Origin: Psychrobacter sp. FME6
GTDB taxonomy: Bacteria > Pseudomonadota > Gammaproteobacteria > Pseudomonadales > Moraxellaceae
Reading direction: 5' to 3'
DNA: 47,925 nucleotides
Assembly: GCF_014861365.1 (NCBI RefSeq)
Contig: NZ_RRYW01000015.1
Location: 1 to 47,925 of the forward strand
The notes below the pieces were generated by a model. It did no database searches. It was not told the origin of the DNA and saw only the letters and a program-made list of their open reading frames with translations. Of this stretch, positions 18,298 through 26,591 are shown piece after piece. Made by a program: the position numbers and the translations under genes. Numbering within the stretch: position 1 is the first letter of the stretch; each line of letters opens with the position of its first letter.

Positions 18298-19215
18298 TTA
18301 CAATAAATAGTGCTCTTGAACATATGCCACACACAGCTCATAAAAAGCTTGAGCAGGCGGGGAGATGGTTTTATTCGCCAATTTAAAAATACCAATTTGT
18401 CTATTTAAAGAGGGGTCAAGTAAACTTATCCAAACCAGCTCAGGTTCGTTAGAAGGAAAAGCAAGTTTCGGTAGGGTAGTGACACCTAAGTCATTTCTCA
18501 ATAACGAGAACAATGAAGTGATGTTTTCTACTGTGTAGCGAGCCTTGCGATTAAGGGCTTCAGCAGGTGTATTTTCAAGGAGCTTACAAGTACCATTATA
18601 GATAAATGGCTGTGTCATTAGCTTCTGCCATTTTAGCCCTTTTTGAGCTTTAGTTTTTGACGACTTTGACTGCTGCTCTGATAAACGGTTTAGCTCATTG
18701 CTTTTCAGGCAGACCACACCGATGGGGTCTGATATGAGCGGAGTAAAATCAATATCCGCTTGATTGATACTCGTACAGTTGCCTAATGCTAAATCAACTT
18801 CTCCTGTCAGCAAGCGATTTGCCACACCCACCGCATTATCATCTATCAAGACGATTTCGATATCCGGAAATTTTTTTGAATAGGCGACCAAGACGCTAGG
18901 CAGTAGCTTAGTGACCAATGATGGCACGCTAGCAATTCTTATCTTTCCTTTGTCCCCTGAAGCGATTGCTTGTAAATCATCTTCTAATCCTTGATAAACA
19001 CTAAGAAACTGCTGAATTTTGGGTACGCAGCTTTCTCCAAATGGGGTCAATGTTGCCTTATTACCCACTTCAAATAAACGCTGATTCAGTGTCTTCTCTA
19101 ACTCCTTTATAGATGCTGATATGGCTGCTTGCGAGCGATTGGCTCGATTGGCTGCTGCGCGAAAGCCGCCTTCTTCTACTACAAATAAAAAATGTCTTAA
19201 CTGCTGCAATTTCAT
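18298..19215 (-). CDS. LysR-family transcriptional regulator
   Basis: A 305-residue LysR-type activator. Residues 1-60 hold the helix-turn-helix (MKLQQLRHFLFVVEEGGFRA, then NRSQAAISASIKELE); the effector-binding domain occupies about 90-300. The frame extends to 19290, but the Met at 19215 aligns with the usual LysR start and has AAAGGTG upstream. It is divergent from ridA and the catabolic operon that follows, the standard position for a LysR gene that controls its neighbour; inverted and direct repeats lie between them. Inducer unknown, presumably the operon's substrate or an intermediate. Confidence 0.88.
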   Translation of the reverse strand: MKLQQLRHFLFVVEEGGFRAAANRANRSQAAISASIKELEKTLNQRLFEVGNKATLTPFGESCVPKIQQFLSVYQGLEDDLQAIASGDKGKIRIASVPSLVTKLLPSVLVAYSKKFPDIEIVLIDDNAVGVANRLLTGEVDLALGNCTSINQADIDFTPLISDPIGVVCLKSNELNRLSEQQSKSSKTKAQKGLKWQKLMTQPFIYNGTCKLLENTPAEALNRKARYTVENITSLFSLLRNDLGVTTLPKLAFPSNEPELVWISLLDPSLNRQIGIFKLANKTISPPAQAFYELCVAYVQEHYLL

Positions 19216-19270
19216 AGTGGTTAGCACCTTTATGCTTGCTGATATCTCGAAAAAATATGATGGCTTCAAG

Positions 19271-19326
19271 TGATAGATTAAACCTATCATATTTAATATT
19301 TAATTGGTTAGATTTATCATATTTAA
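19271..19326. promoter_or_regulatory. Candidate LysR binding region
   Basis: TGATAG-N7-CTATCA (19271-19289) is a perfect interrupted palindrome, and TATCATATTTAA occurs twice exactly 30 bp apart (19285 and 19315), about three helical turns. Such paired sites in the divergent LysR/ridA spacer suit a tetrameric LysR regulator. Confidence 0.5.
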
Positions 19327-19391
19327 ATAGGTAGCATAAGGATTATAACGTAAAGGATTGAGGAAACACTCTCTTTAAAGGATAAAAACCC

Positions 19392-19781
19392 ATGACTATT
19401 TACTCAACCAAACAAGCCGTAAAAACCTCATTATATGCTTCTAAGTCGCCACTTGAGTGGGCAGTTACTAATAATAATACTCTCTATACGGCGCAAATTC
19501 CTATCGATGAAAATGGTGAGGTGGTAGCAGGTGGTATCGAAGCCCAAACTCGCCAAACACTTGATAATTTAAAGCATACCCTAGAATGTGCTAATACTAA
19601 TATGGACTCGGTATTACAGGTATTAATTTATGTCACTGACCGCGACTATCTAAAAGTGGTCAATCAGGTTTATGCTGAATACTTCACCGCACCTTATCCA
19701 AATCGCGCTGCTTTAGTAATATCAGGATTGGCGCGTGAAGAAATGTTGGTCGAGCTAGTTGTTTATGCGGCTGTACCTTAG
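19392..19781 (+). CDS. RidA/YjgF/YER057c/UK114 family protein
   Basis: A 129-residue RidA-family protein, trimeric by family. It keeps the C-terminal hallmark region with the Arg of PNRAALVISGLAREEMLVELV that binds carboxylates of imine/enamine substrates. RidA proteins hydrolyse reactive enamines/imines made by PLP or oxidase enzymes; catabolic-operon paralogues often act on a specific intermediate. It is the first gene downstream of the divergent LysR gene, 96 bp before the aldehyde dehydrogenase, so it may deaminate an intermediate of that pathway. Sequence alone does not tell archetypal RidA from the Rid1-7 subgroups; the position favours a pathway-specific role. Confidence 0.85.
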   Translation: MTIYSTKQAVKTSLYASKSPLEWAVTNNNTLYTAQIPIDENGEVVAGGIEAQTRQTLDNLKHTLECANTNMDSVLQVLIYVTDRDYLKVVNQVYAEYFTAPYPNRAALVISGLAREEMLVELVVYAAVP

Positions 19782-19877
19782 GCTTTCATTTGTAATTTTC
19801 TATTTATTTTATGACCCAAATCTATTGTATTTTTTATTTAAATAAACTCACTAAAAATTGTTATTAAGGATGTTCTT

Positions 19878-21341
19878 ATGTCAACTCAAGTAACTCAACA
19901 AGACCCACAACGCTCACTTTATATCAACGGTGAATGGCAAGCAGGTAGCGATACGATTTCTAATATTAACCCATCTGATGTTACGGAAACCATTGGTGAG
20001 TTTGCTCAAGCCAGCAGTGACCAAGTACAAGATGCTATTGCAGCTGCGCGCCTTGCCCAGCCAAAATGGGAAAAGACGCCCATAGAAAAAAAGCAGTCAA
20101 TTCTACAAGCCATTGGCGATGAGATGATTGCGCGTTGTGATGAGCTAGGTACTTTGCTATCACGCGAAGAAGGCAAACCGTTTGCGGAAGGTCGAGGCGA
20201 GATTTATCGCGCTGGTCAATTCTTTCATTATTATGCCGCTGAAGTATTACGCCAAATGGGCGACCTTGCTGACTCGGTACGTCCTGGGGTGAAAGTCGAG
20301 GTAACCCGTGAAGCGGTCGGAGTCGTCGCTATCATTTCTCCTTGGAACTTCCCAACTGCTACCGCTGTCTGGAAAATTGCACCAGCGTTAGCCTATGGTA
20401 ATAGCGTCATTTGGAAGCCTGCGAATCTAACGCCAGCCAGTGCGGTGGCGTTGGCAGAAATTATTCACCGTCAAGGATTGCCAGAAGGCACGTTTAACTT
20501 GGTACTTGGTGGCGGCTCATCAGTTGGTGATGCGTTGATTAATTCAAAAGACATCGATGCGGTCAGCTTTACTGGCTCAGTCGCGACTGGTCGTAAAGTT
20601 GCGGCGGCAACCGCACCAAACTTTGTCCGTTGCCAGTTAGAGATGGGCAGTAAAAATGCCTTGGTCATCGCTGACGATGCTGATTTGCAAGTGGCTATTG
20701 ATGCTGCCGTTGCTGGCGCGTTCGGTGGGTCGGGTCAGAAATGTACCGCCTCTTCACGTCTGATTGTGATGGACGGTATTCATGATGCTTTCGTTGATGG
20801 CGTTATTGCAAAAATGAAAACCTTAAAAGTCGGTCATGCGCTTGATGACGGTATCTTTATGGGTCCAATCGTTGATGACAAGCAGCTTGCGTCTAACATG
20901 GATTGGATTGAAAAAGCCAAGCAAGTTGGTGCCAATTTAGCCTTTGGTGGCGAGCGTTTAGACATGCCGCATGACGGTTATTATATGTCGCCTACCTTAT
21001 TTACCGAAACTGATAATAGCTGGGACATCAACCAAGAAGAAGTATTTGCTCCGCTTGCTTGCGTCATGCGTGTGCAGAACTTGGAAGAAGCGATTGCCAT
21101 GACTAATGACACGCGTTTTGGCTTAACTGGCGGCATTATTACCCAAAGTTTGCGTAATAGCGCGATGTTTAAAGAACAAGTCCAAGCAGGCTGCGTGATG
21201 GTCAATCTAGCAACGGCGGGTACGGATTATCATGTGCCATTCGGTGGTCGTAAAGAATCAAGCTTCGGTCCACGCGAACAAGGAACGTATGCCAAAGAGT
21301 TTTATACCATCGTTAAAACTGCTTATCAGAAAGCGTACTAG
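19878..21341 (+). CDS. NAD(P)-dependent aldehyde dehydrogenase, 2-oxoglutarate-semialdehyde-type
   Basis: A 487-residue ALDH-superfamily enzyme oxidising an aldehyde to an acid. Visible are the Rossmann segment with SPWNFPTATAVWKIAPAL, the general base Glu255 in QLEMGSKNA, and nucleophile Cys289 in GQKCTASSR. The C-terminal GTDYHVPFGGRKESSFGPRE resembles alpha-ketoglutaric semialdehyde dehydrogenases (YcbD-like), which suggests a C5 dicarboxylate-semialdehyde product, but substrate is inferred from memory of that family. AAGGATG precedes the ATG. It lies between ridA and the M19-family gene in one orientation, as part of a LysR-controlled operon. Confidence 0.82.
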   Translation: MSTQVTQQDPQRSLYINGEWQAGSDTISNINPSDVTETIGEFAQASSDQVQDAIAAARLAQPKWEKTPIEKKQSILQAIGDEMIARCDELGTLLSREEGKPFAEGRGEIYRAGQFFHYYAAEVLRQMGDLADSVRPGVKVEVTREAVGVVAIISPWNFPTATAVWKIAPALAYGNSVIWKPANLTPASAVALAEIIHRQGLPEGTFNLVLGGGSSVGDALINSKDIDAVSFTGSVATGRKVAAATAPNFVRCQLEMGSKNALVIADDADLQVAIDAAVAGAFGGSGQKCTASSRLIVMDGIHDAFVDGVIAKMKTLKVGHALDDGIFMGPIVDDKQLASNMDWIEKAKQVGANLAFGGERLDMPHDGYYMSPTLFTETDNSWDINQEEVFAPLACVMRVQNLEEAIAMTNDTRFGLTGGIITQSLRNSAMFKEQVQAGCVMVNLATAGTDYHVPFGGRKESSFGPREQGTYAKEFYTIVKTAYQKAY

Positions 21342-21453
21342 AAACGGATTAAAAGGATGCTAGCCGCAGTTAATTGATTAATTAATTAAACATGGTGCAA
21401 CTGGTTAAACCTGCGCCGAGCGGCTACTTACAAAAGCATAAAAGGAGTTTGAG

Positions 21454-22443
21454 ATGTACCAAGATCATATCATCATTGACGGATTACAGTATAGCCATTG
21501 GGATCGTGATTATTTCAAGATGCTACAAGCCAGTGGTATCGATGCGGTACACGCCACCTTGGTCTATCACGAGGATGCGCGCCAAACCCTAACGCGCTTT
21601 GCTGAGTGGAATGCACGCTTTGAGCAAAATAGCGATCTGATTTTGCCCGTGTATTCAGTCGCAGATATTGAGACTGCTAAGCAACAAGGCAAAGTGGGTA
21701 TCTTCTTTGGCGCGCAAAACTGCTCGCCTATCGATGATGAGATTGGTTTGATTAGTGTCATGCGCCGCTTAGGTTTATTGATTATGCAATTGACTTATAA
21801 TAATCAAAGCTTACTAGCGACGGGTTGTTACGAGCAAAATGATTCTGGCGTAACGCGTTTCGGTCAACAAGCAATCGCTGAGATGAACCGAGTCGGTATG
21901 ATTATTGATATGTCGCATAGCGCGGAGCAGTCAACGCTTGAGGCCATTGAGATATCAAGCCGTCCAATCTGTATCAGTCATGCCAATCCGAGTACTGCCC
22001 ATGAGGCGCTGCGCAATAAATCCGATACTGTCATTAGTGCTTTAACCAAAGCTGGCGGGCTGTTAGGTTTCAGCTTATACCCGTTTCATCTGCCAAATGG
22101 TAGCGCCTGTACGCTCAATGACTTTTGTAGAATGATTGCTGATTGTGCTGATAAATATGGCGCCCAGCATTTAGCGATTGGTAGTGACTTATGTCTTAAC
22201 CAACCGCAAGCCGTGCTTGAGTGGATGCGTAACGGTCGCTGGTCAAAGGCGATGGATTATGGTGAAGGTAATGCCAATAATTCAGGCTGGCCTGATACGC
22301 TGCCGTGGTTTGCTGGCAAAGACGGTATGGAAAATATCTATAACGGTCTATTGCAACATGGTTTCAATGATACAGACGCTGGCAAGATTATCGGTCAAAA
22401 CTGGTTCGACTTTCTTGAGAGCGGTATAAAGCCTCTAGCTTAA
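21454..22443 (+). CDS. M19 (membrane/renal dipeptidase)-like protein with altered metal site
   Basis: A 329-residue TIM-barrel protein of the peptidase M19 family. The His ligands of the second half are kept (His155 in IIDMSHSAEQS, His176 in ICISHANPS) as is the GSD motif near 242. The N-terminal HxD pair is replaced by DGLQYSHW (residues 9-16) and the usual bridging Glu segment reads FFGAQNCSPI. It therefore resembles the PA5396-type M19 proteins seen in betaine-catabolic loci of Pseudomonas more than true dipeptidases. It has no signal peptide. GGAG lies 6-9 nt before the ATG. Same operon as the aldehyde dehydrogenase and BCCT transporter; reaction unknown. Confidence 0.8.
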   Translation: MYQDHIIIDGLQYSHWDRDYFKMLQASGIDAVHATLVYHEDARQTLTRFAEWNARFEQNSDLILPVYSVADIETAKQQGKVGIFFGAQNCSPIDDEIGLISVMRRLGLLIMQLTYNNQSLLATGCYEQNDSGVTRFGQQAIAEMNRVGMIIDMSHSAEQSTLEAIEISSRPICISHANPSTAHEALRNKSDTVISALTKAGGLLGFSLYPFHLPNGSACTLNDFCRMIADCADKYGAQHLAIGSDLCLNQPQAVLEWMRNGRWSKAMDYGEGNANNSGWPDTLPWFAGKDGMENIYNGLLQHGFNDTDAGKIIGQNWFDFLESGIKPLA

Positions 22444-22586
22444 ATGTTTAAGCGGTATTTAGTGCGCTATGACGCTACATACTATTTGAATTATTAAAAG
22501 GTAAAGCAGAGCAAGACAAGATCAGAAAAGTAAGACTGTTTAGATAACTCTCTAATTTAAATGACACATCATTATGGAGCCACACC

Positions 22587-24272
22587 ATGGCTGACTTAAA
22601 GGGATTTAATAGCAAGGATAATGGGCAAGGACGCTCTAATGATGCCGTTAAGATAGCGGATACTTCAGCCCATGCAGAAGCCTCATCCGATACGCTAGGG
22701 CTCAAAAACCCAGCATTTTGGTACAGTGGTGGTTTCATTATTATTTTTGTTCTCATGGCGATCTTTGCAGAAGAGCGCTTATCGAAAATAGTGGACTTGG
22801 GTTTTGTGTGGTCGGCTAAAGTTTTTGGTCCTTTTTGGCAAATCTTATTGTTAGCCACTTTTGTGATTGCGTTAGCAGTTGGCGCTGGTCGCACCGGAAG
22901 GGTCATTTTAGGCAATCTACCCAAGCCTGAAATGGACAACTTTAAATGGATGGCGATTCTATTTTGTACGCTACTTGCGGGTGGTGGAGTCTTTTGGGCA
23001 GCCGCTGAACCGATTGCTCACTTTGTGACAGCACCACCTCTCTACGGCGAATCTGCTGATATCCAACAACGTGCATTTAATGCTTTATCCCAGTCATTTA
23101 TGCACTGGGGTTTTTTGGCGTGGTCGATTGTCGGTAGCTTGACCGCTATCGTGGTAATGCATTTGCATTATGACAAAGGCTTGCCACTTAAACCTCGTAC
23201 GCTCCTGTATCCTATGTTTGGCGAACGTGTTCTACATGGTCAAACGGGCGCAATCATTGATGCCTGCTGTATTGTCGCGGTTGCTGCCGGTACGATTGGT
23301 CCCATTGGTTTTTTGGGACTGCAAACCAGCTATGCACTCAATACACTATTCGGTGTTCCTGATACGTTCGTTACCCAACTCGTTATTATCATCTTTGCCA
23401 TTGCCCTTTATACCATCTCAGCCATTAGTGGGCTGGCTCGCGGTATGCAATTACTTAGTCGCTTTAACGTTATGTTGGCTGTAGCACTTATGGTCTTTAT
23501 CTTGGTGTTTGGGCCAACCAATTTTATTGTTAATGGTTATATCCAAGGCGTTGGCACGATGGTGCATAACTTTATCCCGATGGCGACTTTTCGCGGTGAT
23601 GAAGGCTGGCTCGGTGGCTGGACAGTATTCTTTTGGGGTTGGTTCTTGGGTTATGGACCGATGATGGCTATCTTTATTGCCCGTATCTCACGCGGTCGTA
23701 CCATTCGCCAATTAATCACCACGGTTTGTATTATTGCTCCACTAGTGACCTGCTTTTGGTTCACGGTCGTTGGTGGCTCAGGTCTGGCGTTTGAGATTGC
23801 CAATCCGGGTAGTGTTAGTACCGCTTTTGAAGGTTTTAATCTACCGGGTGCTTTGTTGGCTGTCACTCAGCAGCTGCCATTCCCCTTAATTACCTCGCTA
23901 TTATTTATTATTTTAACCATGGTCTTTATCGTCACAACCGGCGACTCAATGACCTATACCATCAGTGTTGTTATCAGTGGTGAGCGCGAGCCCAACGCTA
24001 TGATCCGTACCTTTTGGGGCATTATGATGGGGGTAACGGCTATCGTTTTAATCTCGCTGGGTTCAGGTGGGGTGACAGCTTTGCAATCCTTTATCGTGAT
24101 TACCGCGGTACCGGTGTCATTCGTTCTACTGCCATCATTATGGAACGGACCCAAGATTGCTCAGCAAATGGCACGCGATCAAGATCTTTATCGTCCTAAC
24201 CGAGTTGAGACAGATCATAAAATTGCGGAAGAAAAGCTTGCTAGACAAAACACTACTAAAGAAATCGATTGA
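22587..24272 (+). CDS. BCCT-family transporter
   Basis: A 561-residue inner-membrane carrier with about 12 helices preceded by a roughly 45-residue hydrophilic N-terminus. The BCCT signature on helix 8 is present (WTVFFWGWFLGYGPM, followed by FIARISRGRTIRQL). The family moves quaternary ammonium compounds such as betaine, choline and carnitine, by Na+ or H+ symport or by exchange. Its short C-terminal tail and place inside a catabolic operon suggest substrate uptake for growth rather than osmotic control, so the operon's substrate is probably a trimethylammonium or related zwitterion. This is inference from family and context. Confidence 0.88.
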   Translation: MADLKGFNSKDNGQGRSNDAVKIADTSAHAEASSDTLGLKNPAFWYSGGFIIIFVLMAIFAEERLSKIVDLGFVWSAKVFGPFWQILLLATFVIALAVGAGRTGRVILGNLPKPEMDNFKWMAILFCTLLAGGGVFWAAAEPIAHFVTAPPLYGESADIQQRAFNALSQSFMHWGFLAWSIVGSLTAIVVMHLHYDKGLPLKPRTLLYPMFGERVLHGQTGAIIDACCIVAVAAGTIGPIGFLGLQTSYALNTLFGVPDTFVTQLVIIIFAIALYTISAISGLARGMQLLSRFNVMLAVALMVFILVFGPTNFIVNGYIQGVGTMVHNFIPMATFRGDEGWLGGWTVFFWGWFLGYGPMMAIFIARISRGRTIRQLITTVCIIAPLVTCFWFTVVGGSGLAFEIANPGSVSTAFEGFNLPGALLAVTQQLPFPLITSLLFIILTMVFIVTTGDSMTYTISVVISGEREPNAMIRTFWGIMMGVTAIVLISLGSGGVTALQSFIVITAVPVSFVLLPSLWNGPKIAQQMARDQDLYRPNRVETDHKIAEEKLARQNTTKEID

Positions 24273-24375
24273 ATGCGTCATGGATATAGCGGATAACCTA
24301 TTTACGCATTGATGTCAGTATTTAAAAGTAGCAGATAAATTATTGGCTTAATATATTATTTAAGGTGAGAGTCAT

Positions 24376-24578
24376 ATGGAACATAGCTTATTAGGTAATA
24401 GTAACCCAAACAATGGAAAGCTAGCCAACGATAATTTAGACGCGGTCAGCTTTCGTACCCCAGATGTAGTGATGCAATCTGAGAGATTGGGCGCGATGCA
24501 CCAAACGCGTATTAGCTTTGTGCGTACGCTCCTGCGTAAAATTGATAAAGAAAATTGGACGCTAACTAAGCATCTTTG
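24376..24578 (+). pseudogene. 5' part of an unknown 586-residue protein gene, cut by an IS607 element
   Basis: Codes for the first 67 residues (MEHSLLGN to WTLTKHLW) of a protein that resumes at 26592. AAGGTGAGAG lies before the ATG. Joining 24376-24578 to 26592-28149 gives 1,761 nt, exactly 587 codons, and restores Lys-His-Leu-Trp-Asn-Gly-Leu-Asp-Asp at the seam, so the gene was whole before the insertion. It follows the BCCT gene in the same operon. The first half looks cytoplasmic, with no signal peptide. Confidence 0.85.
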
Positions 24579-24667
24579 GGGTTGCAAACAGTTAAATAAA
24601 ACATATACAAACCTACCTATTTATTACTATAATAGATAGATTATATCTATAATATAGAGAGCAAGTT

Positions 24668-25279
24668 ATGGGGAAACTGGTTAGTATTGGGGAGGCTGCC
24701 AAACATTTCGGGGTTGCTCAATCCACATTAAGACGTTGGGATGAGGATGGTACGTTAGTCGCCAAGCGAACCGAGAACGGGCATAGGCGATATGATTTAA
24801 GTGAAATCAGACCGCATTCCTTGAATACACCACCTAAATTAGACCGAAAAACCATTGCTTATGCTCGTGTGTCGAGTCGTGATCAAAAAGACGACTTACT
24901 TCGCCAGTCTCAAGTTTTGGAACTTTATTGTGCCAGGCAAGGCTGGACTTTTGAGACGATTACCGATCTTGGTAGTGGAATGAATTATAAAAAGAAAGGC
25001 TTAAAAAACCTGCTTGATGACATACTGAGCAATAAAGTTGAACGGCTGGTAATTACCCATAAAGACAGGCTTTTACGATTTGGTGCAGAACTGGTTTTCA
25101 TGTTGTGTGAGGCTCGTGACGTTGAAGTGGTAATAATCAATCAAGGTGAAGAGTTGAGTTTTGAGCAAGAATTAGCCCAAGATGTATTGGAGATTATCAC
25201 CGTATTTTCAGCGAGGCTATACGGCTCTCGCAGCAAGAAAAACCAACAATTAATAGAGGCGGTTAAAAAAGCATTATGA
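24668..25279 (+). CDS. tnpA: IS607-family serine recombinase (transposase TnpA)
   Basis: A 203-residue transposase. Residues 1-50 form a MerR-like helix-turn-helix (VSIGEAAKHFGVAQSTLRRW, then GHRRYDLSEI); residues 62-200 are a small serine resolvase domain with the nucleophile in YARVSSRDQK (Ser69) and the Arg-containing ITHKDRLLRFG segment. IS607 recombinases move a circular DNA intermediate and insert with little target specificity beyond GG. It overlaps tnpB by 4 nt (ATGA-type coupling), the usual IS607 order. Length is typical, with no visible defects. Confidence 0.93.
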   Translation: MGKLVSIGEAAKHFGVAQSTLRRWDEDGTLVAKRTENGHRRYDLSEIRPHSLNTPPKLDRKTIAYARVSSRDQKDDLLRQSQVLELYCARQGWTFETITDLGSGMNYKKKGLKNLLDDILSNKVERLVITHKDRLLRFGAELVFMLCEARDVEVVIINQGEELSFEQELAQDVLEIITVFSARLYGSRSKKNQQLIEAVKKAL

Positions 25280-26430
25280 TCCGTGGACACATTATCGAAC
25301 TCAAGCCAAACAACGTACAGGCAAATCACCTTGCTCGTGCTTGTGGCGTGGCGAGAAAAGCCTACAACTGGGCTTTGCATGAGTGGCAGCGGCAGTATGC
25401 GCTTGACAAAGCGTACCGTGATGCGTGTTTGGCCGCAGGCGTTGAGGTTGATACTAAAAATCTAAACAAGCCCTCACAGGCGAAGCTCAGACGCGAATTG
25501 AACGCCATTAAGCGTGAATTATTCCCCTATATGCTGGAAGTGACCAAATGCGCTCCGCAGGCGGCAATCATGCAGTTGGGTGATGCTTATAACAACTTCT
25601 TTAAAGGCTTAGCGAAATACCCAACCGCTCGTAAAAAAGGCCGTGACGATAGATTCAGTTTATCCAACGACCAATTTGCCATTAAAGGTAAATCCATTCG
25701 TATCCCAAACTTGGGCTGGGTTCGCTTAAAAGAAGCTTTACGTTTTGACGGCAAGATCATGTCAGCCACCGTCTCTAAACGTGGCGGTAAGTGGTTTGTT
25801 AGTGTGGCTGTTGAAATACAAAAAGCTGTAATTCCTACTAAAAAGACAGGTAAAAGCGTTGGTGTTGATCTTGGTATTACCGACTTACTGGTTTTATCAG
25901 ACGGCACTAAAATTAAAGCGCCAAAACCACTTCAAGCAAACCTTAAAAAACTAAGAACGCTAAACAAAGCGCTCAGTCGCACTAAAAAAGGCAGTAAAAA
26001 CAGAGAAAAAGCGAAAACCAAGCTCTCTCGTTTGCACTATAAGATCAGGTGTATTAGGCAAGATTCTCTCCATCAAATCACAACAAGTCTGGTTAATGAG
26101 TTCGATGTGATTGCGATTGAGGATTTGAATGTCAAAGGTATGGTTAAGAACAGGCGGCTATCAAGAGCTATCAGTGACTTGGGTTTCTTTGAGTTTAAGC
26201 GACAGCTTATCTACAAAGCCACTGAGCAAGGCAAGGTTGTGAAATCAGTCGGACCCTTCTACCCAAGCTCAAAAACCTGTTCAAACTGCAATCATATCCT
26301 TGGTAAAGATGAGCTAACATTGAAAATGCGTGAGTGGTTGTGCCCTAACTGTCAGGTTTCTCATGACCGTGACCTCAACGCCAGCATCAATATTTTAAAT
26401 AACGCGACTGTTATTTTAACAGCTGCATAA
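25276..26430 (+). CDS. tnpB: TnpB RNA-guided nuclease of the IS607 element
   Basis: A 384-residue TnpB. The RuvC active site is complete: Asp198 in GVDLGITDL, Glu282 in IAIEDLNVKGM and Asp366 in SHDRDLNASIN. A four-Cys zinc finger (335, 338, 356, 359) lies between the last two motifs. The N-terminal helix-turn-helix domain is type OrfB_IS605. By family knowledge, TnpB binds an RNA (omega RNA) from the element's right end and cuts DNA next to a transposon-adjacent motif, helping the element to be retained after excision. Translationally coupled to tnpA. Confidence 0.93.
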   Translation: MIRGHIIELKPNNVQANHLARACGVARKAYNWALHEWQRQYALDKAYRDACLAAGVEVDTKNLNKPSQAKLRRELNAIKRELFPYMLEVTKCAPQAAIMQLGDAYNNFFKGLAKYPTARKKGRDDRFSLSNDQFAIKGKSIRIPNLGWVRLKEALRFDGKIMSATVSKRGGKWFVSVAVEIQKAVIPTKKTGKSVGVDLGITDLLVLSDGTKIKAPKPLQANLKKLRTLNKALSRTKKGSKNREKAKTKLSRLHYKIRCIRQDSLHQITTSLVNEFDVIAIEDLNVKGMVKNRRLSRAISDLGFFEFKRQLIYKATEQGKVVKSVGPFYPSSKTCSNCNHILGKDELTLKMREWLCPNCQVSHDRDLNASINILNNATVILTAA

Positions 26431-26591
26431 TCCTGTTTATTGGACGGTGAGTCCCATCGCCAATTAAAAAAGTCTGTGGAGTCGTGGTCAGTCTAAATCT
26501 CAAATGAGAAATAGCGCGTGACAATGAAGCAGAAAGAAAACGTCAAACCTATCTAATAGTCAATATTGGCTAGGTTTGAGTAAGATTTTTG
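26300..26591 (+). ncRNA. Predicted omega RNA (right-end RNA) of TnpB
   Basis: Placed by analogy: omega RNA covers the 3' end of tnpB and the non-coding right end, and ends with a guide copied from flanking DNA. The 160-bp non-coding stretch after tnpB includes the paired CAAACCTA/TAGGTTTG stem near 26544-26578. The guide would begin at 26592. Limits are approximate; no covariance or expression evidence is available. Confidence 0.45.

Larger units (their letters stand above)
24579..26591 (+). mobile_element. IS607-family insertion sequence (about 2,013 bp)
   Basis: Contains a MerR-domain serine recombinase (tnpA) and tnpB overlapping by 4 nt. The edges were set by restoring the interrupted gene: insertion fell between the two G of TTTGG|AACGG (ambiguous by 1 nt), matching the known GG preference of IS607 and its lack of target duplication. 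Subterminal repeats are visible: CAAACCTACCTA at 24608-24619, CAAACCTATCTA at 26544-26555 and the inverse TAGGTTTG at 26571-26578. Both genes look intact, so the element may be active. Confidence 0.88.
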
